Assembly (NCBI GenBank): GCA_022432975.1
Contig: CM039509.1
Location: 41,822,209 to 41,886,208, forward strand
DNA: 64,000 nt
From: Begonia masoniana
Lineage: Eukaryota; Streptophyta; Magnoliopsida; Cucurbitales; Begoniaceae
Reading direction: 5' to 3'
How positions within the stretch are numbered: position 1 is the stretch's first letter; each line of letters opens with the position of its first letter. Shown here in pieces: positions 32,977-46,450 of the stretch. The translations under genes and the position numbers were made by a program. The notes under the pieces were generated by a model, which made no database searches, was not told where the DNA came from, and saw only the letters and a list, made by a program, of their open reading frames with translations.

Positions 32977-34238
32977 TGTTGTGAAAATTAGTTCACAAGT
33001 GTACGAGTCGCAACAAGTAATATAGTGATAGATAGAGTGTCGAACCCACGAGAACTTGTAATTAATAATTGAAATAATTAATCTTAATTCTAAATTGAAC
33101 ACACGTTTTATGATTTCAAGGATTGAACGTAAATTAAATAATTCAAGCAATTAAAAGAAACTAATGTAAAATATCAAAGCAGATAAAATAGGATTAAATC
33201 GAATTGATAACGACCTAGGTACTACGATTTCACCAAGACAACAATTATTTCAGTCCTTCGTAACTAAAATCATAAATATTCTTCCTATGTTGATGATCGA
33301 TTTCGCTAAATTCTAATACAATCTCTCTCGAGCATTGTGTAGTTTATCTGATTAATGGTTATCACTTCTCAGTCTCAAATCTTACATTAATCAAATACAA
33401 GTAAATCAAGAAATCATAATGATCACATCAATATCGTAACTATCTCTAGCCTACATATATTTACGACATTAATTTCAGTGCGCGGGTATTTATCACCTCT
33501 CAGTTTCAAAACACCCCAAAATTCATGTAAAGATTGGCCAGAAATTTACTGGCTTTAAGAACAGAAATTAAATGTGCCAACAATATTGGAAGAAATATTC
33601 ATAAAATATAATTAAACGAAGAACATAAAATAATCATCGTCTGGCTACATCGTAGCCCTAGTAGAAAAGTTTAGTTCATGCTAAAAGAAATAAAAACAAC
33701 AATAATAATAAAGAAATTCATAGTTTAAAAGAGAAAGGGAAAGAAAAACTATGCTGAAAATCAATTCCCAAGGCTCTCGCTCCGTTCCGGTCTCCGTCTC
33801 GCTTGCCTCCTTCTTTTTCTCTCGCTAGGGCTACTCGTCTCAATGTCTGAATGGGGCTGCTCTCTCTCTTTTTCTTTAGTTAACCTAATTCTTAATTAAT
33901 CTCAAGCCCACAAATCTGAAGCCCATAATTATCTTGAACAGCCGAGATTAAAACAAGCTTCAATGGTTCAGATTCAAACATCTCAATCAATTAAAATAGC
34001 CGAACAGCTGGGATTAAAATAGCCAATTGATGTTTCTTCTCTTCAGCTTCTTCTTTTCTTCTTTTTAACTCCGCTTTATTTCTTCTTTTTCTTCATCTTC
34101 AAATTCGCAAATTCTAGCTCCAACCTGTTGTAACTAAATTTTCCGCACACTTGCACAAAATACATCAAATTCCTTCAAACACTTGAGAAAATCTTATCAA
34201 ATCAAGTATAAATAAGTGTGTAAATTACACACTTATCA
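32977..34238 (-). repeat. 3' LTR of the Athila-like element
   Basis: On the minus strand it runs from TGATAAGTGTGTAA (34238) to TTTTCACAACA (32977). It aligns over its whole length by eye with 46475-47516 plus 50166-50388, with scattered single-base differences. Confidence 0.9.
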
Positions 34239-34251
34239 CACCCCCAAACTT
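34239..34251 (-). other. polypurine tract of the Athila-like element
   Basis: The minus-strand sequence AAGTTTGGGGGTG directly abuts the 3' LTR. Copies of the same motif occur inside the element at about 42848-42860 and 43697-43709. Two of the three are preceded by a ttgaggacaa-like word. Confidence 0.75.
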
Positions 34252-34801
34252 GAATGAAAGCTTGTCCTCAAGTGAACAAAATGCAGTTCAATTAAAACAA
34301 AGATATAATCTCAATCAAATATAGAATGCTCAACATACTACAATGGTAAAATAATCTGAATCAAGGTTTTTGATAAATCGTCTCAGCTTGAAAAATTCAT
34401 ACTAAAAACACCAAGTTTAACACTTTGCAGAAGAAACAACTCATATTAGCACATTGACAATAGCTTGCATAGAAATCTTCGTGTGTGTGTGCGTGTTCAT
34501 TCTTATTTTCTCCTAATTGTTGATTCAACTCATGTAGCTACAGGTAAGGACAGCATTCTCATTTCACTCGGGATCACTCCATTCACTCGAATCGTTCACC
34601 AGCTTTGCCCACTATCCAACTAATAGCAAATATCAATTAACCAAAAGAAAAGTCGATAGGTATTTAAAAGCTTGTAATGTAAGGGGAGGTTCAAAGGGTA
34701 GGAATTTTTATGGATACAAATTAGTAATCAGAGAACACTTCATCCTTCCTTATTTCCCCCACTCACTATTTTCTTCTCAGTATTCGCTCACTCACTGAAC
34801 T

Positions 34802-37268
34802 TGTAACGCCCCCGAACCCACCCTGGCTCGGAGCGCTACTTTGCTAACCAATCCCACGTTAAAACATAATTTAGTTTAATTTTCATAAACCCCAAAGCAT
34901 AAAATAAAACTGACACAGCTGCCTAAATCTCTCGAAGTTCTTTTATGTTATACCTAGCTGCCTAGACTCTCCCTTAATTCTAATCGTTAAGCACCACGGC
35001 GCCTTTCCCGAAAATTTCGACAGAGTAACGCCTGAAAATAGCGCCTCCACAATGCTAAGTACCTGCACACAAATCTATACCCAACCAGATCCAGAATACT
35101 CCTAACCATCTAACCAACATACGAAATCTCCAACAATCAATACATCGCCGAGAAATGCTATCAACCCAAAATAAAGAAAATCCGCAATATAGGGTGATAC
35201 ATCACCCTTAACTATGACTATAAACACCAAATACACATAGCTATATAATAAAACCTCAACCAAAAGACAAACTCTACAAACCACCAAATTACATGTAAAT
35301 TATACACGACCCCAAAAATACTGATCCTCCCACAGCTTTCCGAAGACCATGGTCGAGGCGCCCCGACAACTGCCTGCACCAGCGAGCCCTGTACTCCTCC
35401 GACTGCAGCCTAGTCCTCGGCTGTCCCCTCTACCTCACCTGGATAATACTCGCCACCTACACCATAGAACACAAAACATAAGCCTAATGCTTAGCAAGTA
35501 GGGAATAATAAATGAGACAACAACACAATGCAATCAACCTAACCATGCAGTTTCTACCACCCAATTGTGCTATTCGTTACTTTAATCGTTTCACAAGCCA
35601 TGTGATTTGAGTAGGCACACATCCCATAACTGTCTAGGACGACCAAACTCAGAATCACTAGAGCAAGACCAGACAGCTCTCATCCCATAACCGTCTGGGA
35701 TGGCCATGCATAATCTCACTCGTCGATCGTAGAATCCTATAACCGTCTAGGAATTCATACTCACGACATTTACGTATTTTAGCCAATCATCCTTCATAGA
35801 GTTCCCTTCGGGGTGCTACTACCAACACCGTATCCCGACAAGGCACACTAATCCGGATTGCGTTGCCACGTGGGTCCCCGTAGGGCCGTACACATGCTCA
35901 CTGCTGCCACGTGGGTCCCCGTAGGACAGTACACGTGCGCACTGCTGCCACGTGGGTCCCCGTAGGGCCGTACACGTGCGCTCATAATCTTCCCTCTCTA
36001 CTCACAATGCCAAACAATGCAACCACTCATCTCTAGCGTAGCGTACTATACCTCACGATGCATGTTTCAACAAAGATATGCAATACAACGCGAAATAAAA
36101 CAACGAAATAAACAAACAAACAAATAATTCCCTACCGTTCCATGGTGTAGGCCCAAAGGCAAAACAAAGGTATTACCGTCTTAGCCCGTTCAGAATGCTC
36201 GATTTCCTGTCCACCTACGGCTCGACCTACGATAAATATTCATCAAACCATTAAAATCAAGCCCGCATTCACTAATTACTCTCAAACTACTATTTCTAGC
36301 CTAATCCCTCTAAAACCCAACTAAACGGCCACTAATTTGGGTTCGGTAAAAACCGACCCAAAACTTCAAACACGCGTAACTTTTGCGTCGAATATCGGAA
36401 TCGAACGATTCTAGCGGCCACGTACTCCTCTAATACCCTATTTTAACCTGCCAAAAGGAATTTTAAAACAAACGACTCTAGCTAGGTCAAAACTCAGAAA
36501 ACCCGAATCTGCCCTTAACCGGAAAATTCCCCGTTTCTTATTTTTACTCAATTCTCACCAATTCCTTCACCAATCGATCACATATATCCTGAATTAGCAT
36601 AATCTAACCAAAAATCCCGAGATTACAAGCAAAACCCAAAATGCCCAAATCGGGCTTCACTGTATTTCGCCCAAATAGGGCTCCTCACGGCCAGGCGATG
36701 AAAGCCAAACCAAGGGTCGGCAAACTCACGCCGGAAATGACCAAAAACCGCCGGTGATCGGAGCCAAAACTGGCTCGTCACCCTCGGCTACGAACAGAGC
36801 AAAAACAGAGGAAAACTTATGCATACCAATCGATTTGTGCGCGGCGACGGCAGAAATGGCAGCCCTAGAAGCCGTCGAGGTTGTCTGGCCGGAACCACGA
36901 CGGTGAACGGCCGTCGCCTTCGTCGCTCGAGCCACGCCCTCTCCCTTGCTCTGCCCTCGCGCTCGTGAAATCGAACAACAGAATGGCTTCGGCCATTCTG
37001 TTGTTTTATGTTTTGTTTTATTTTTTTTTAATAATAATAAAACTAACTATTAATTAAATCCACATTTACCGTTTTTTTGCCCTCCCGTATTTTCTACCAT
37101 TCCAATTTCGTTAAATCTCATTCTTAAGTTATAACCCCCGGCTTAATTCACTGGGAATACCCGAACCTAAGTAAAAACCATTTAGTTCCGCCAAATTTAT
37201 TCACTTTACTTTTAATTTAAATAAAACAACTATTTTATTTTCTTTAAATAAAAATCCTGGGTGTTACA
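34802..37268 (-). repeat. 3' LTR of the non-coding gypsy element
   Basis: 2467 bp, nearly identical by eye to 40332-42818. One visible difference is about 16 bp present in the other copy near 41703-41720 (ccacttacctggcg region) and missing here near 36173. A terminal hairpin-like aacagaatgg...ccattctgtt lies at 36976-37006. Confidence 0.9.
35865..35995. promoter_or_regulatory. three tandem 41-bp units each with a CACGTG G-box (LTR copy 1)
   Basis: GCCACGTGGGTCCCCGTAGG starts at 35865, 35906 and 35947, a 41-bp period. Each has the palindromic G-box core CACGTG, with further CACGTG cores in the acacgtgcg joints. The same triplet is in the other LTR at 41395, 41436 and 41477. G-boxes bind plant bZIP and bHLH factors (light, abscisic acid and stress responses), so this is a plausible LTR enhancer. 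Confidence 0.65.
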
Positions 37269-37283
37269 ATCCACCCTCCTTAT
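37269..37283 (-). other. polypurine tract of the non-coding gypsy element
   Basis: The minus-strand sequence ATAAGGAGGGTGGAT abuts the 3' LTR start TGTAACACCC at 37268. Confidence 0.8.
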
Positions 37284-40200
37284 AAAAATTTTGTCCTCAA
37301 AATTTGTGGCCTTGTTATTTCTCAAAGCACTCATCTCATCTCACCTATCTAACACCCTTACTTATCTATCGGTTACGCTCTAACCCGGATACTCACATAT
37401 TCACTAACTATAATCTACTTCATACCCTCAAACTCTTCTAGCTGAGTTCTCACCTCTAGCCTTTCCTCGAGCTCCGTTTATCTAGATCTTACTTGTCTAA
37501 GTTAATGTCCATCAAACACTTACATAACTTTCTCAATTCAAAGTCTTATCCCAAATCCTCAAATGAAATTCTCCTCTATTTACACCCTTACTAATTCCTA
37601 CCACTTTCTCTTATTTATTACTCATACTCCAAAGCTTCCCATACAAATCGTACCTAAGTTTTCATCATTCTTTCATCATTCATCAACTACATTTCATTTG
37701 TCCAACTTCTACCTCAATTATCATCAAATACTCGCAAATCATTAGGTCCAAACTAAATATTCTTTGACTTACACATAAAATTTCTGTGTGACCCCTTTCC
37801 ACATTTGATACCTTCTAGCTTCCCCGGCTACATTCCACGTTTATGCTTATTGTTTCTTACTTAAGCTATTTTCCTTACCCACGAAATCTTACAACAGTCT
37901 AGAGTATCTTCCGATAAATGCCACTCCTAACTTCAACTTTGACTCTAAATATCACAATCTATTAGCTTCCTAACTCTACGTAGATCTTTAAACTTTCATT
38001 CTCAATCACTAACCTAGTTTGTTACGGTGGAGCAAATTCTTTCATCTTATTAATTTAAATCTCTTAACTAACAGCCCTACACCACCTTTCAGTTGTACTT
38101 CTACATTTACGGAAATCCTATCGATAGCTCGCCAAAGTCAATACCTAGCCAACCTTACTTTTATACTACTTGAGTTCTAACTTACATCTTACTCTTAAGC
38201 CCACCAACCTTAGCCTAATTTAGTTATTCATTACTTAGACCATTAACTATAACCAATTGGCACACTACCAGATACCTAAGGTCACAATCTAATTTACTCC
38301 AAATTCTCTCTACCATAACTAATCCATTCTCTCTTACTCTTCACTCTTTTTACTCTCTTAACTCCTTTTACAACATTCCACCTAGTAATCTCCTTAATGC
38401 AACTCAAAACATCACCGTAATTTAAAAGGCTAGTCTTTTCTCTACCTAATCAAGGCACTATCTATTCCCATCTTTCGATTTTGGCTCTATGTTTCTAGGT
38501 TGAGTGTCGATCGTAAGCTTTTCACATATCCCCAATCATCCTTGATTGAATACACTCCTACAACGGTGCCCCCGTCGCTAGCAACCACCAGTTTTATTAC
38601 CTAAGCATTACTTTGCCTCTAACTTTTACCTTCTAATACCTCAAAGTCTTGTAACTTTTCAACTCAAAATAAATTCCTCGATACTAATTAAGATGAATAC
38701 TTCTATGTGATCACTCAGAGATTTCACAAACCACCACTTTACTCCGATCAAGCCTAACCTCAACAAATACTACAGAATTACAAATTCTCTTTTCTACCTA
38801 CTCCCAGAGTTTACTCTTAAAATTTCTATGTGAGACCTTTCTTTCCTTCTTATTCGTTATTCTCTAAAGTTTAATAATTAAATCTACTCTCTTTTGCTCT
38901 TCCTACTCGCTAAGTCTCCTACCCGTTACATTTCTACAATGGTACTCCCTCTCGCTGATTTACCATACCTCTTAACATCGCGTACATTATTCTAAATCTC
39001 CTAACATCATCTTAATCCAAGAGACTCTTGTTTGATTCTTCACTTTACTAATTAGGTACCTTTATCATTTACTTTTCTCATATACTCTAATAAAACCTAT
39101 ACCGAAGTGACATCTCCATGATTCATCGATGAGGATTACTCTACCACTAATCCTCATTGTAGCATTCACGATCCTTACTCTCCTAGTTTGGGTCATTCTA
39201 ACTATACCTTTGTACCCCATAGTCCTTAATTGAGTAAACCGCTAAGTTGGTACTTATTCCCTACTTATTCCCTAAGGAGCAACCATTTTTATAATTGAGT
39301 ATTACCTTGCATCTAACCTTGACCCCCTAATACCTCAAAATCTTTGATCCATACCTCAAGGGCTTTCTAACTCGAAACAAATTTCTCATTTTTCCATCCT
39401 CGATACTCACTAACATAAACATTCCTACATGATCACTCAGATTCCACAAGTACCAATTTGCCTCAATCAATCTCATCTCTAAAAGTGCTAAAACTGTTTT
39501 ACTTAGATTAGACGTTCAAACATAATCCACATCTAACTAGTCTACATTTTGCTATTTCCATTTATCCACTTACGCTACTAATGGTACCTCGACGATCTAA
39601 GGTATCTCCTGATACACTTCATTTCCAACTTCACACTCTTATCTAGTGCATCGTATTCTAAAACTTTAAAGGTCTCCTTATGTGTAACACTCCTAGGCGT
39701 ATCACCCTCAGTTATCTATATCTTCTATTTCCCTCATTCTAAAGTCTATTTTGCGTTACACTAAACTCATTGGGTCCTCGTCCGTATTCACGCTAGAACG
39801 TAACTCACGTCTTTCCTAACAACTCTCACCTCTACCTGACTAACACTTACACTCCGCTCATACCAACCTTACCTCTTTTCTCACATCCTTTGGTTATCAG
39901 CTTACATTTACATCATAACGTTTTCTAAGCTTTATATTCTCAATCCTACTTTTATCTATTCTACGGATGTTACCTTGTCTGTTTCGCTTTTCAAATAAAT
40001 TCCTAACTATTCGAACTATCAGTTCACTATGTAAAAACAGGTCTATAAGTTGGTTGGTTCATGGGGTCCACCAAGGTGGTCCCGGTACTCACGAACATCA
40101 GTTCACTATGTAAAAACAGGTCTATAAGTTGGTTGGTTCATGGGGTCCACCAAGGTGGTCCCGGTACTCACGATATGTTCGTTCTACTCCTGAACAAGAC

Positions 40201-40316
40201 GAGACAATCTAATCTCAGTTAACTAACTAAAGGGAAAGAAATACTTACAGTCGGTGAAGCACGTTGCACGGCGGCCGGCATTATCGGGTAATCATTTGAA
40301 CGACACGACCATTTAT
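37284..40316 (-). other. non-coding, pyrimidine-biased internal domain with degenerate duplications
   Basis: About 3 kb, strongly C+T rich on the plus strand, with frequent stops in all frames. Related blocks recur: cctcgatact...gatcactcagag near 38675 and cctcgatactc...gatcactcagat near 39400, roughly 720 bp apart. A tc-ga-aatgccact/cttcatttcc block is near 37900 and near 39600. An exact 79-bp tandem duplication lies at 40018-40173. No retroviral protein motif was found. Confidence 0.6.
40018..40173. repeat. 79-bp tandem duplication
   Basis: atcagttcactatgtaaaaa begins at 40018 and again at 40097. The two copies look identical through ggtactcacga. A recent event within the internal domain, close to the 5' LTR. 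Confidence 0.9.
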
Positions 40317-40328
40317 GCTCTGATACCA
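40317..40328 (-). other. primer-binding site of the non-coding gypsy element
   Basis: TGGTATCAGAGC on the minus strand (initiator tRNA-Met type), three bases from the 5' LTR end at 40332. Confidence 0.85.
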
Positions 40329-40331
40329 TCT

Positions 40332-42818
40332 TGTAACGCCCCCGAACCTACCCTGGCTCGGAGCGCTACTTTGCTAACCAATCCCACGTTAAAACATAAT
40401 TTAATTTAATTTTCATAAACCCCAAAGCATAAAATAAAACTGACACAGCTGCCTAAATCTCTCGAAGTTCTTTTATGTTATACCTAGCTGCCTAGACTCC
40501 CCCTTAATTCTAATCGTTAAGCACCACGGCGCCTTTCCCGAAAATTTCGGTAAAGTAACGCCTGAAAATAGCGCCTCCACAATGCTAAGTACCTGCACAC
40601 AAATCTATACCCAACCAGATCCAGAATACTCCTAACCATCTAACCAACCTACGAAATCTCCAACAATCAATACATCGCCGAGAAATGCTATCAACCCAAA
40701 ATAAAGAAAATCCGCAATATAGGGTGATACATCACCCTTAACTATGACTATAAACACCAAATACACATAGCTATATAATAAAACCTCAACCAAAAGACAA
40801 ACTCTACAAACCACCAAATTACATGTAAATTATACACGACCCCAAAAATACTGATCCTCCCACAGCTTTCCGAAGACCATGGTCGAGGCGCCCCGACAAC
40901 TGTCTGCACCGGCGAGCCCCGTACTCCTCCGACTGCGGCCTAGTCCTCGGCTGTCCCCTCTACCTCACCTGGATAATACTCGCCACCTACACCATAGAAC
41001 ACAAAACATAAGCCTAATGCTTAGCAAGTAGGGAATAATGAATGAGACAACAACACAATGCAATCAACCTAACCATGTAGTTTCTACCACTCAGTTGTGC
41101 TATTCGTTACTTTAATCGTTTCACAAGCCATGTGATTTGAGTAGGCACACATCCCATAACCGTCTAGGACGGCCAAACTCAGAATCTCCAGAGCAAGACC
41201 AGACAGCTCTCATCCCATAACCGTCTAGGATGGCCATGCATAAGCTCACTCGTCGATCGTAGAATCCTATAATCGTCTAGGAATTCATACTCACGACATT
41301 TACGTATTTTAGCCAATCATCCTTCATAGAGTTCCCTTCGGGGTGCTACTACCAATACCGTATCCCGACAAGGCACACTAATCCGGATTGCGTTGCCACG
41401 TGGGTCCCCGTAGGGCCGTACACATGCTCACTGCTGCCACGTGGGTCCCCGTAGGGCCGTACAGGTGCGCACTGCTGCCACGTGGGTCCCCGTAGGGCCG
41501 TAAACGTGCGCTCATAATCTTCCCTCTCTACTCACAATGCCAAACAATGCAACCACTCATCTCTAGCGTAGCGTACTATACCTCACGATGCATGTTTCAA
41601 CAAAGATATGCAATACAATGCGAAATAAAACAACGAAATAAACAAACAAACAAATAATTCCCTACCGTTCCATGGTGTAGGCCCGAAGGCAAAACGAAGG
41701 TATTCCACCACTTACCTGGCGTCCTAGCCCGTTCAGAATGCTCGATTTCCTGTCCACCTACGGCTCGACCTACGATAAATATTCATCAAACCATTAAAAT
41801 CAAGCCCACATTCACTAATTACTCTCAAACTACTATTTCTAGCCTAATCCCACTAAAACCCAACTAAACGGCCACTAATTTGGGTTCGGTAAAAACCGAA
41901 CCAAAACTTCAAACGCGCGTAACTTTTGCGTCGGATATCGGAATCGAACGATTCTAGCGGCCACGTACTCCTCTATTACCCTATTTTAACCTGCCAAAAG
42001 GAGTTTTAAAACAAATGACCCTAGCTAGGTCAAAACTCAGAAAATCCGAATCTGCCCTTAACCAAAAAATTCCCCGTTTCTTATTTTTCATCAATTCTCA
42101 CCAATTCCTTCACCAATCGATCACATATATCCTGAATTAGCATAATCTAACCAAAAATCCCGAGATTACAAGCAAAACCCGAAATGCCCAAATCGGGCTT
42201 CACTGTATTTTGCCGAAATAGGACTCCTCACGGCCAGGCGATGAAAGCCAAACCAAGGGTCGGCAAACTCACGCCGGAAATGACCAAAAACTGCCGGTGA
42301 TTGGAGCGAAAACTGGCTCGTCACCCTCGGCTACGAACAGAGCAAAAACAGAGGAAAACTTATGCATACCGATCGATTTGTGCGCGGCAACGGCAGAAAT
42401 GGCAGCCCTAGAAGTCGTCGACGTTGTCTGGCTGGAACCACGACGGTGAACGGCCGTCGCCTTCGTCGCTCGAGCCACGCCCTCTCCCTTGCTCTGCCCT
42501 CGCGCTCGGGAAATCGAACAACAGAATGGCTTCGGCCATTCTGTTGTTTTATGTTTTGTTTTATTTTTATTTTTAATAATAATAATAATAAAACTAACTA
42601 TTAATTAAATCCACATTTACCGTTTTTTGCCCTCCCGTATTTTCGACCATTCCAATTTCGTTAAATCTCATTCTTAAGTTATAACCCCCGGCTTAATTCA
42701 CTGGGAATACCCGAACCTAAGTAAAAACCATTTAGTTCCGCCAAATTTATTCACTTTACTTTTAATTTAAATAAAACAACTATTTTATTTTCTTTAAATA
42801 AAAATCCCGGGTGTTACA
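40332..42818 (-). repeat. 5' LTR of the non-coding gypsy element
   Basis: 2487 bp from TGTAACACCCGGG (42818) to GGGGGCGTTACA (40332) on the minus strand. It carries the G-box triplet at 41395-41515 and an (aat)n run near 42575-42592 that is longer than in its partner. Confidence 0.9.
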
Positions 42819-43988
42819 GAACTTGTTCAAACTTTCCTTTGATCTCTCACCCCCAAACTTACAGCATTCAATATTATTCAGCTAAACTCCTTTGTCATCA
42901 TTACAAAGTAAAATACAACAAACTTGAAAATAAAACTAAACTTACGAACTCTTTTGTTTGTTTTTTTTTTCAATTTTTTTTTTTTGTTTTTTGTTTTTTT
43001 TTACAACTCAGGCTAACAATAGCAAAACAACGCAAAAATAAATTAACAGATGACAAAGGAGTTTGTATTCATCCTCACTACTACATTCTCCTACTGTCCT
43101 TCAAATATATCAATAAATCCCGTGCTCTTTAGAAAAAGTAGAAAAATATATGTGGCTAGGCTGAAATAGGCACAATTGAATGGTTAAATCATAGGCTCAA
43201 AAGGGTGACTATGAGTGTCACTAAATGACACAAAATGTTAAGCCAAGAAAGCTCAAACGGTTCAATGATGGCCTAAGTCATTCTCTTATTTTGGTAGAAT
43301 TTCAATTCGCATTCGTGGATGTTAGGCAAAACCAAGAAGGATTTTTATCTTAAAGCACTCGTTGAATTTTCTAGAGCTACTCCCTTACCGTGTTTACTCT
43401 CGATCACTCCCTTACTGTGTTTGGGTTTCACTCTCAGTTGACTACACAAATATATCACCAGTAAGTAGGTTCAAATAAGAATAAAACATGTGCAGATTTT
43501 TGAAGATAACTATGTAAGCTCTAATCAATGCAACTAAAACAAATCACTCTTCTACTCAGTATATCTCAAGGAGTTTAAAGTATGAATTTATACCAAATTA
43601 AATAATCATTGACACCTCAACCAAGATTTCAGAATGCCTAACCATGTAATATATAATAGATCAACAGAGCAGAGAAATAAAGCCAGCGAAAATCACCCCC
43701 AAACTTAAGATAAACATTGTCCTCAATGTAGACAAAGTACACAAGAAAAATATAAAAGGGTAGATAGTGTACCTCATAACGTCTCGGGCTGGTCAGTATT
43801 GTTGTGGAGCTTCGGTCGAAGGAGCAATCTATCGAGAACTTTTTAAGAAAAACAAAAATAAAATAAAATAAAAAGAAACAAAACTAATGCAAATAAAAAT
43901 TAAAATAACAAACTAAAAAGGATACTAGGGTGGGTTGCCTCCCACCAAGCACTTGTATGTATTGTCGACAGCCTGACAGTATACTTTT
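42819..43988 (-). other. 3' non-coding region of the Athila-like element
   Basis: The 3' untranslated part of the Athila-like element between the protease and the nested insertion. It has poly-T/poly-C-poor runs (42958-43002) and two internal copies of the polypurine motif (42848 and 43697). It also carries the word gggaggcaaccca (minus strand, near 43930-43945), which is common at the end of Athila coding regions. Confidence 0.6.
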
Positions 43989-46361
43989 TCATGTTGGGTC
44001 GAAATATATGATGGATTGTGCACTTTTACATGTACCATCCCAATATAATATTGATCGTTGCCCATTTGCCAATGGCTTTTCGTAGTCGAGTGGTGTCTTA
44101 ATAGGTGGTATGACCCGTAATGTCGACTCCCCCAAATTTCCAACGTATTGCTTCCTTTTAGGCTCAAAAGAATTGCTTAGTTGACATGAAACTTCCCTTG
44201 TGACAGGGTTAGGGAGTTCCACTTGAAATATTTCATTGATAGCTTTAGGGTACTCAATCGATTTATACACTTTAAATGTCACCTCTTCCTCTTGGACCTG
44301 AAATTTGAGCTCCCCTTTTCTAAGATCAATTATAGCACCACCTGTTGCTAAAAATGGACGACCTAATATTATCGGTATTCCATGGTCTTCATCCATATCA
44401 AGGATCAAGAAATCAGAGGGGAAAATAAACTTGTCGACTTTGACAAGGACATCTTCAATTACCCCATACGGATGCTTTATAGAACGATCGGCCATTTGTA
44501 ACACTACACTTGTGGGCTTTGATTCACCAATACCAAGCCTCTGAAATATAGATAGAGGCATCAAATTCATACTAGCATCCAAATCACATAATGCTTGCTC
44601 GTAGATAGACTTCCTAATTGCACATGGGATGGTAAAACTGCCCGGATCTTTCAATTTTTGAGGGAGATTTCGTTGTATAATAGCGCTACATTCCTCCGTC
44701 AAAGCGATCATACTGCCGTCTTCGATTTTACGCTTATGGGACAAAATAGCTTTCAAAAACTTCGCATATTTCGGCATTTGCTCGAGGGCTTCTACGAATG
44801 GAATGATGATGTGGAGCTTTTTGAAAACTTCAAGGAACTTAGAAAACTGATTATCAAGCTTCACATTCTTCGATTTTTGTGGAAACTACACTTGGGGTGG
44901 ACTTGCTTGTACTGGTGGAGGATGAGATGGTAGAGACCTTTAAGCTTCATTTTCACTTGAATCCCCCTTATCCACTTTAGGCACACTTGGCTCTTTGTGC
45001 TCCGGTTCAATCATAGTTCCCAATTTAGTAGTAATTGCATTACAATACACTTTCGGATTTACTTCAGTATTACTAGGTAGTGTACCTTGGGATCTTTCAT
45101 TGATGATACTAGCAAATTGGCCAAGTTGATTCTCAAGACTTCGAATTTGGGCCGATTGATTCTGCATTGTTGTACGGGTCTCAGTCATAAATTGCATAAG
45201 GGCGGCCTCTAGATCATTTTTCTTTTCAGCTTGTTGAGATGAATTGGGTTGAGATGCTTGAGGCATTTGCATAACATTTTGAGAATTGCTCTAAGAGAAA
45301 TTTGGTTGTTGTCGCCATCCTGGATTATAAGTGTTTGAGTTGGGATTGACTTGCTGATTAAAATTCCCCATGTAGTTAACTTGTTCAGCAGATTTATTCA
45401 GCATAGGATTTCCTACTTGGCATTCTTCACTCTGATGCGGTCCTTGACAATTAACCATCGGTGTTTTCCTCACACTTGCTGCTATATGAGATTCTTGTAA
45501 CTGTTTAGTCAATGAGGTAACTTGTAGTGTTAAAGCTTTCATAGCCTCAAGCTCTGGGGTACCCGTTGTGCGCTTCATAATTGATCGCTCCACTGGACAC
45601 TGGTCATTATTAAGTGCTAATTCCTCCGATAAATCATAAGCGGCTTCTTCAGTCTTTCTCATTAAAGCCCCACCTGCAGCTGCGTTGACCAGAGTTTTAG
45701 TAGAAGCAGATAATCCCACATAAAAAGTCTGAATATGCATCCACTTTGGTAATCCATGGTTGGGACACTTCCTCAACATATCCTTAAAACGTGTCCATGC
45801 CTCATATAATATTTCCCCATCGAATTGACTGAAGTTGATTATATCGTTACAAAGCTTGGCGGTCTTTTCGAAAGGAAAGAACTTGGAGAGAAACTTTTGG
45901 CATAAATCTTCCCAAGTAGTAATCGAATTAGCTGGCAGAGAGTTAAGCCACTTCTTTTCATGATCTCGTAATGAAAATGGAAATAACCGTAATCTTAATG
46001 CATCATCCCCAACGTTGTGAAATCTGAAGGTGTCGCATACTTCTAAGAAATTTGCAATATGATCCTTGGGGTCTTCTGAAGGTAATCCACTGAATTGCGA
46101 CTGTTGAATCATGTGCAAGGTGCCCAGCTTAATTTCAAAATTAGCAGCGATGGCCAGCTTCCGAATAGCTGAGTGAATCCCGGACACAGTAGGTATAACA
46201 TAATCCAGCAAGGTCCGGTGCTCGACATTATTTTCCCCGTTATCACCCATGATGGCACGCGCTTGTTGAATAGCTTCTCTTCTCTCTCTACGATTTTGTC
46301 GACACGTACGTTCGATTTCAAGATTAAGCGGGAGAAGATTAGCGTCTCCTTCTTTACGCAT
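43989..46361 (-). pseudogene. Athila-like gag-protease polyprotein with in-frame stops
   Basis: One continuous frame of about 790 codons starting MRKEGDANLLPLNLEIE. The capsid region (about residues 80-260) shows DPKDHIANFLEVCDTFR, LRLFPFSLRDHEKKWLNSLP and the FLSKFFPFEKTAKL block typical of Athila gags. A Gln/Asn-rich stretch and a coiled-coil-like segment follow. The C-terminal aspartic protease has the active-site region CDLDASMNLMPLS (canonical DLGAS; here D-L-D-A-S), then FLILDMDED and IILGRPFLATGGAIID. In-frame stops near 45290, 44938 and 44890 break it into three parts. No zinc knuckle is seen. The changed glycine in the protease motif suggests loss of activity. Confidence 0.88.
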
Positions 46362-46450
46362 ACACCTGAAAATAACACAAAAATAAAGAATTAAAATAAA
46401 TAGAATTCAAAATAAAACTAAAAATAATTAATTCGATATCAATAATAAAG

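Larger units (their letters stand above)
34802..42818 (-). mobile_element. gypsy (Tekay/Del-like) element without coding capacity
   Basis: A complete nested insertion of 8017 bp with the 5-bp duplication gaact at 34797-34801 and 42819-42823. LTRs are 34802-37268 and 40332-42818. The primer site and polypurine tract put it on the minus strand. The 3.06-kb internal region has no recognisable gag or pol and no long ORF. It is therefore a large retrotransposon derivative that would need proteins from a relative. LTR ends TGTAACACCC.../...GCGTTACA and the ggacaaaatttttataagg context next to the polypurine tract fit chromovirus Tekay/Del families. That lineage assignment is inference. Confidence 0.88.

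Noticed and set aside
42362..42604. Arg-rich small protein gene within the gypsy LTR
   Set aside because: It lies in a GC-rich part of an LTR, the partner LTR has no equivalent open frame of the same start, and there is no domain.
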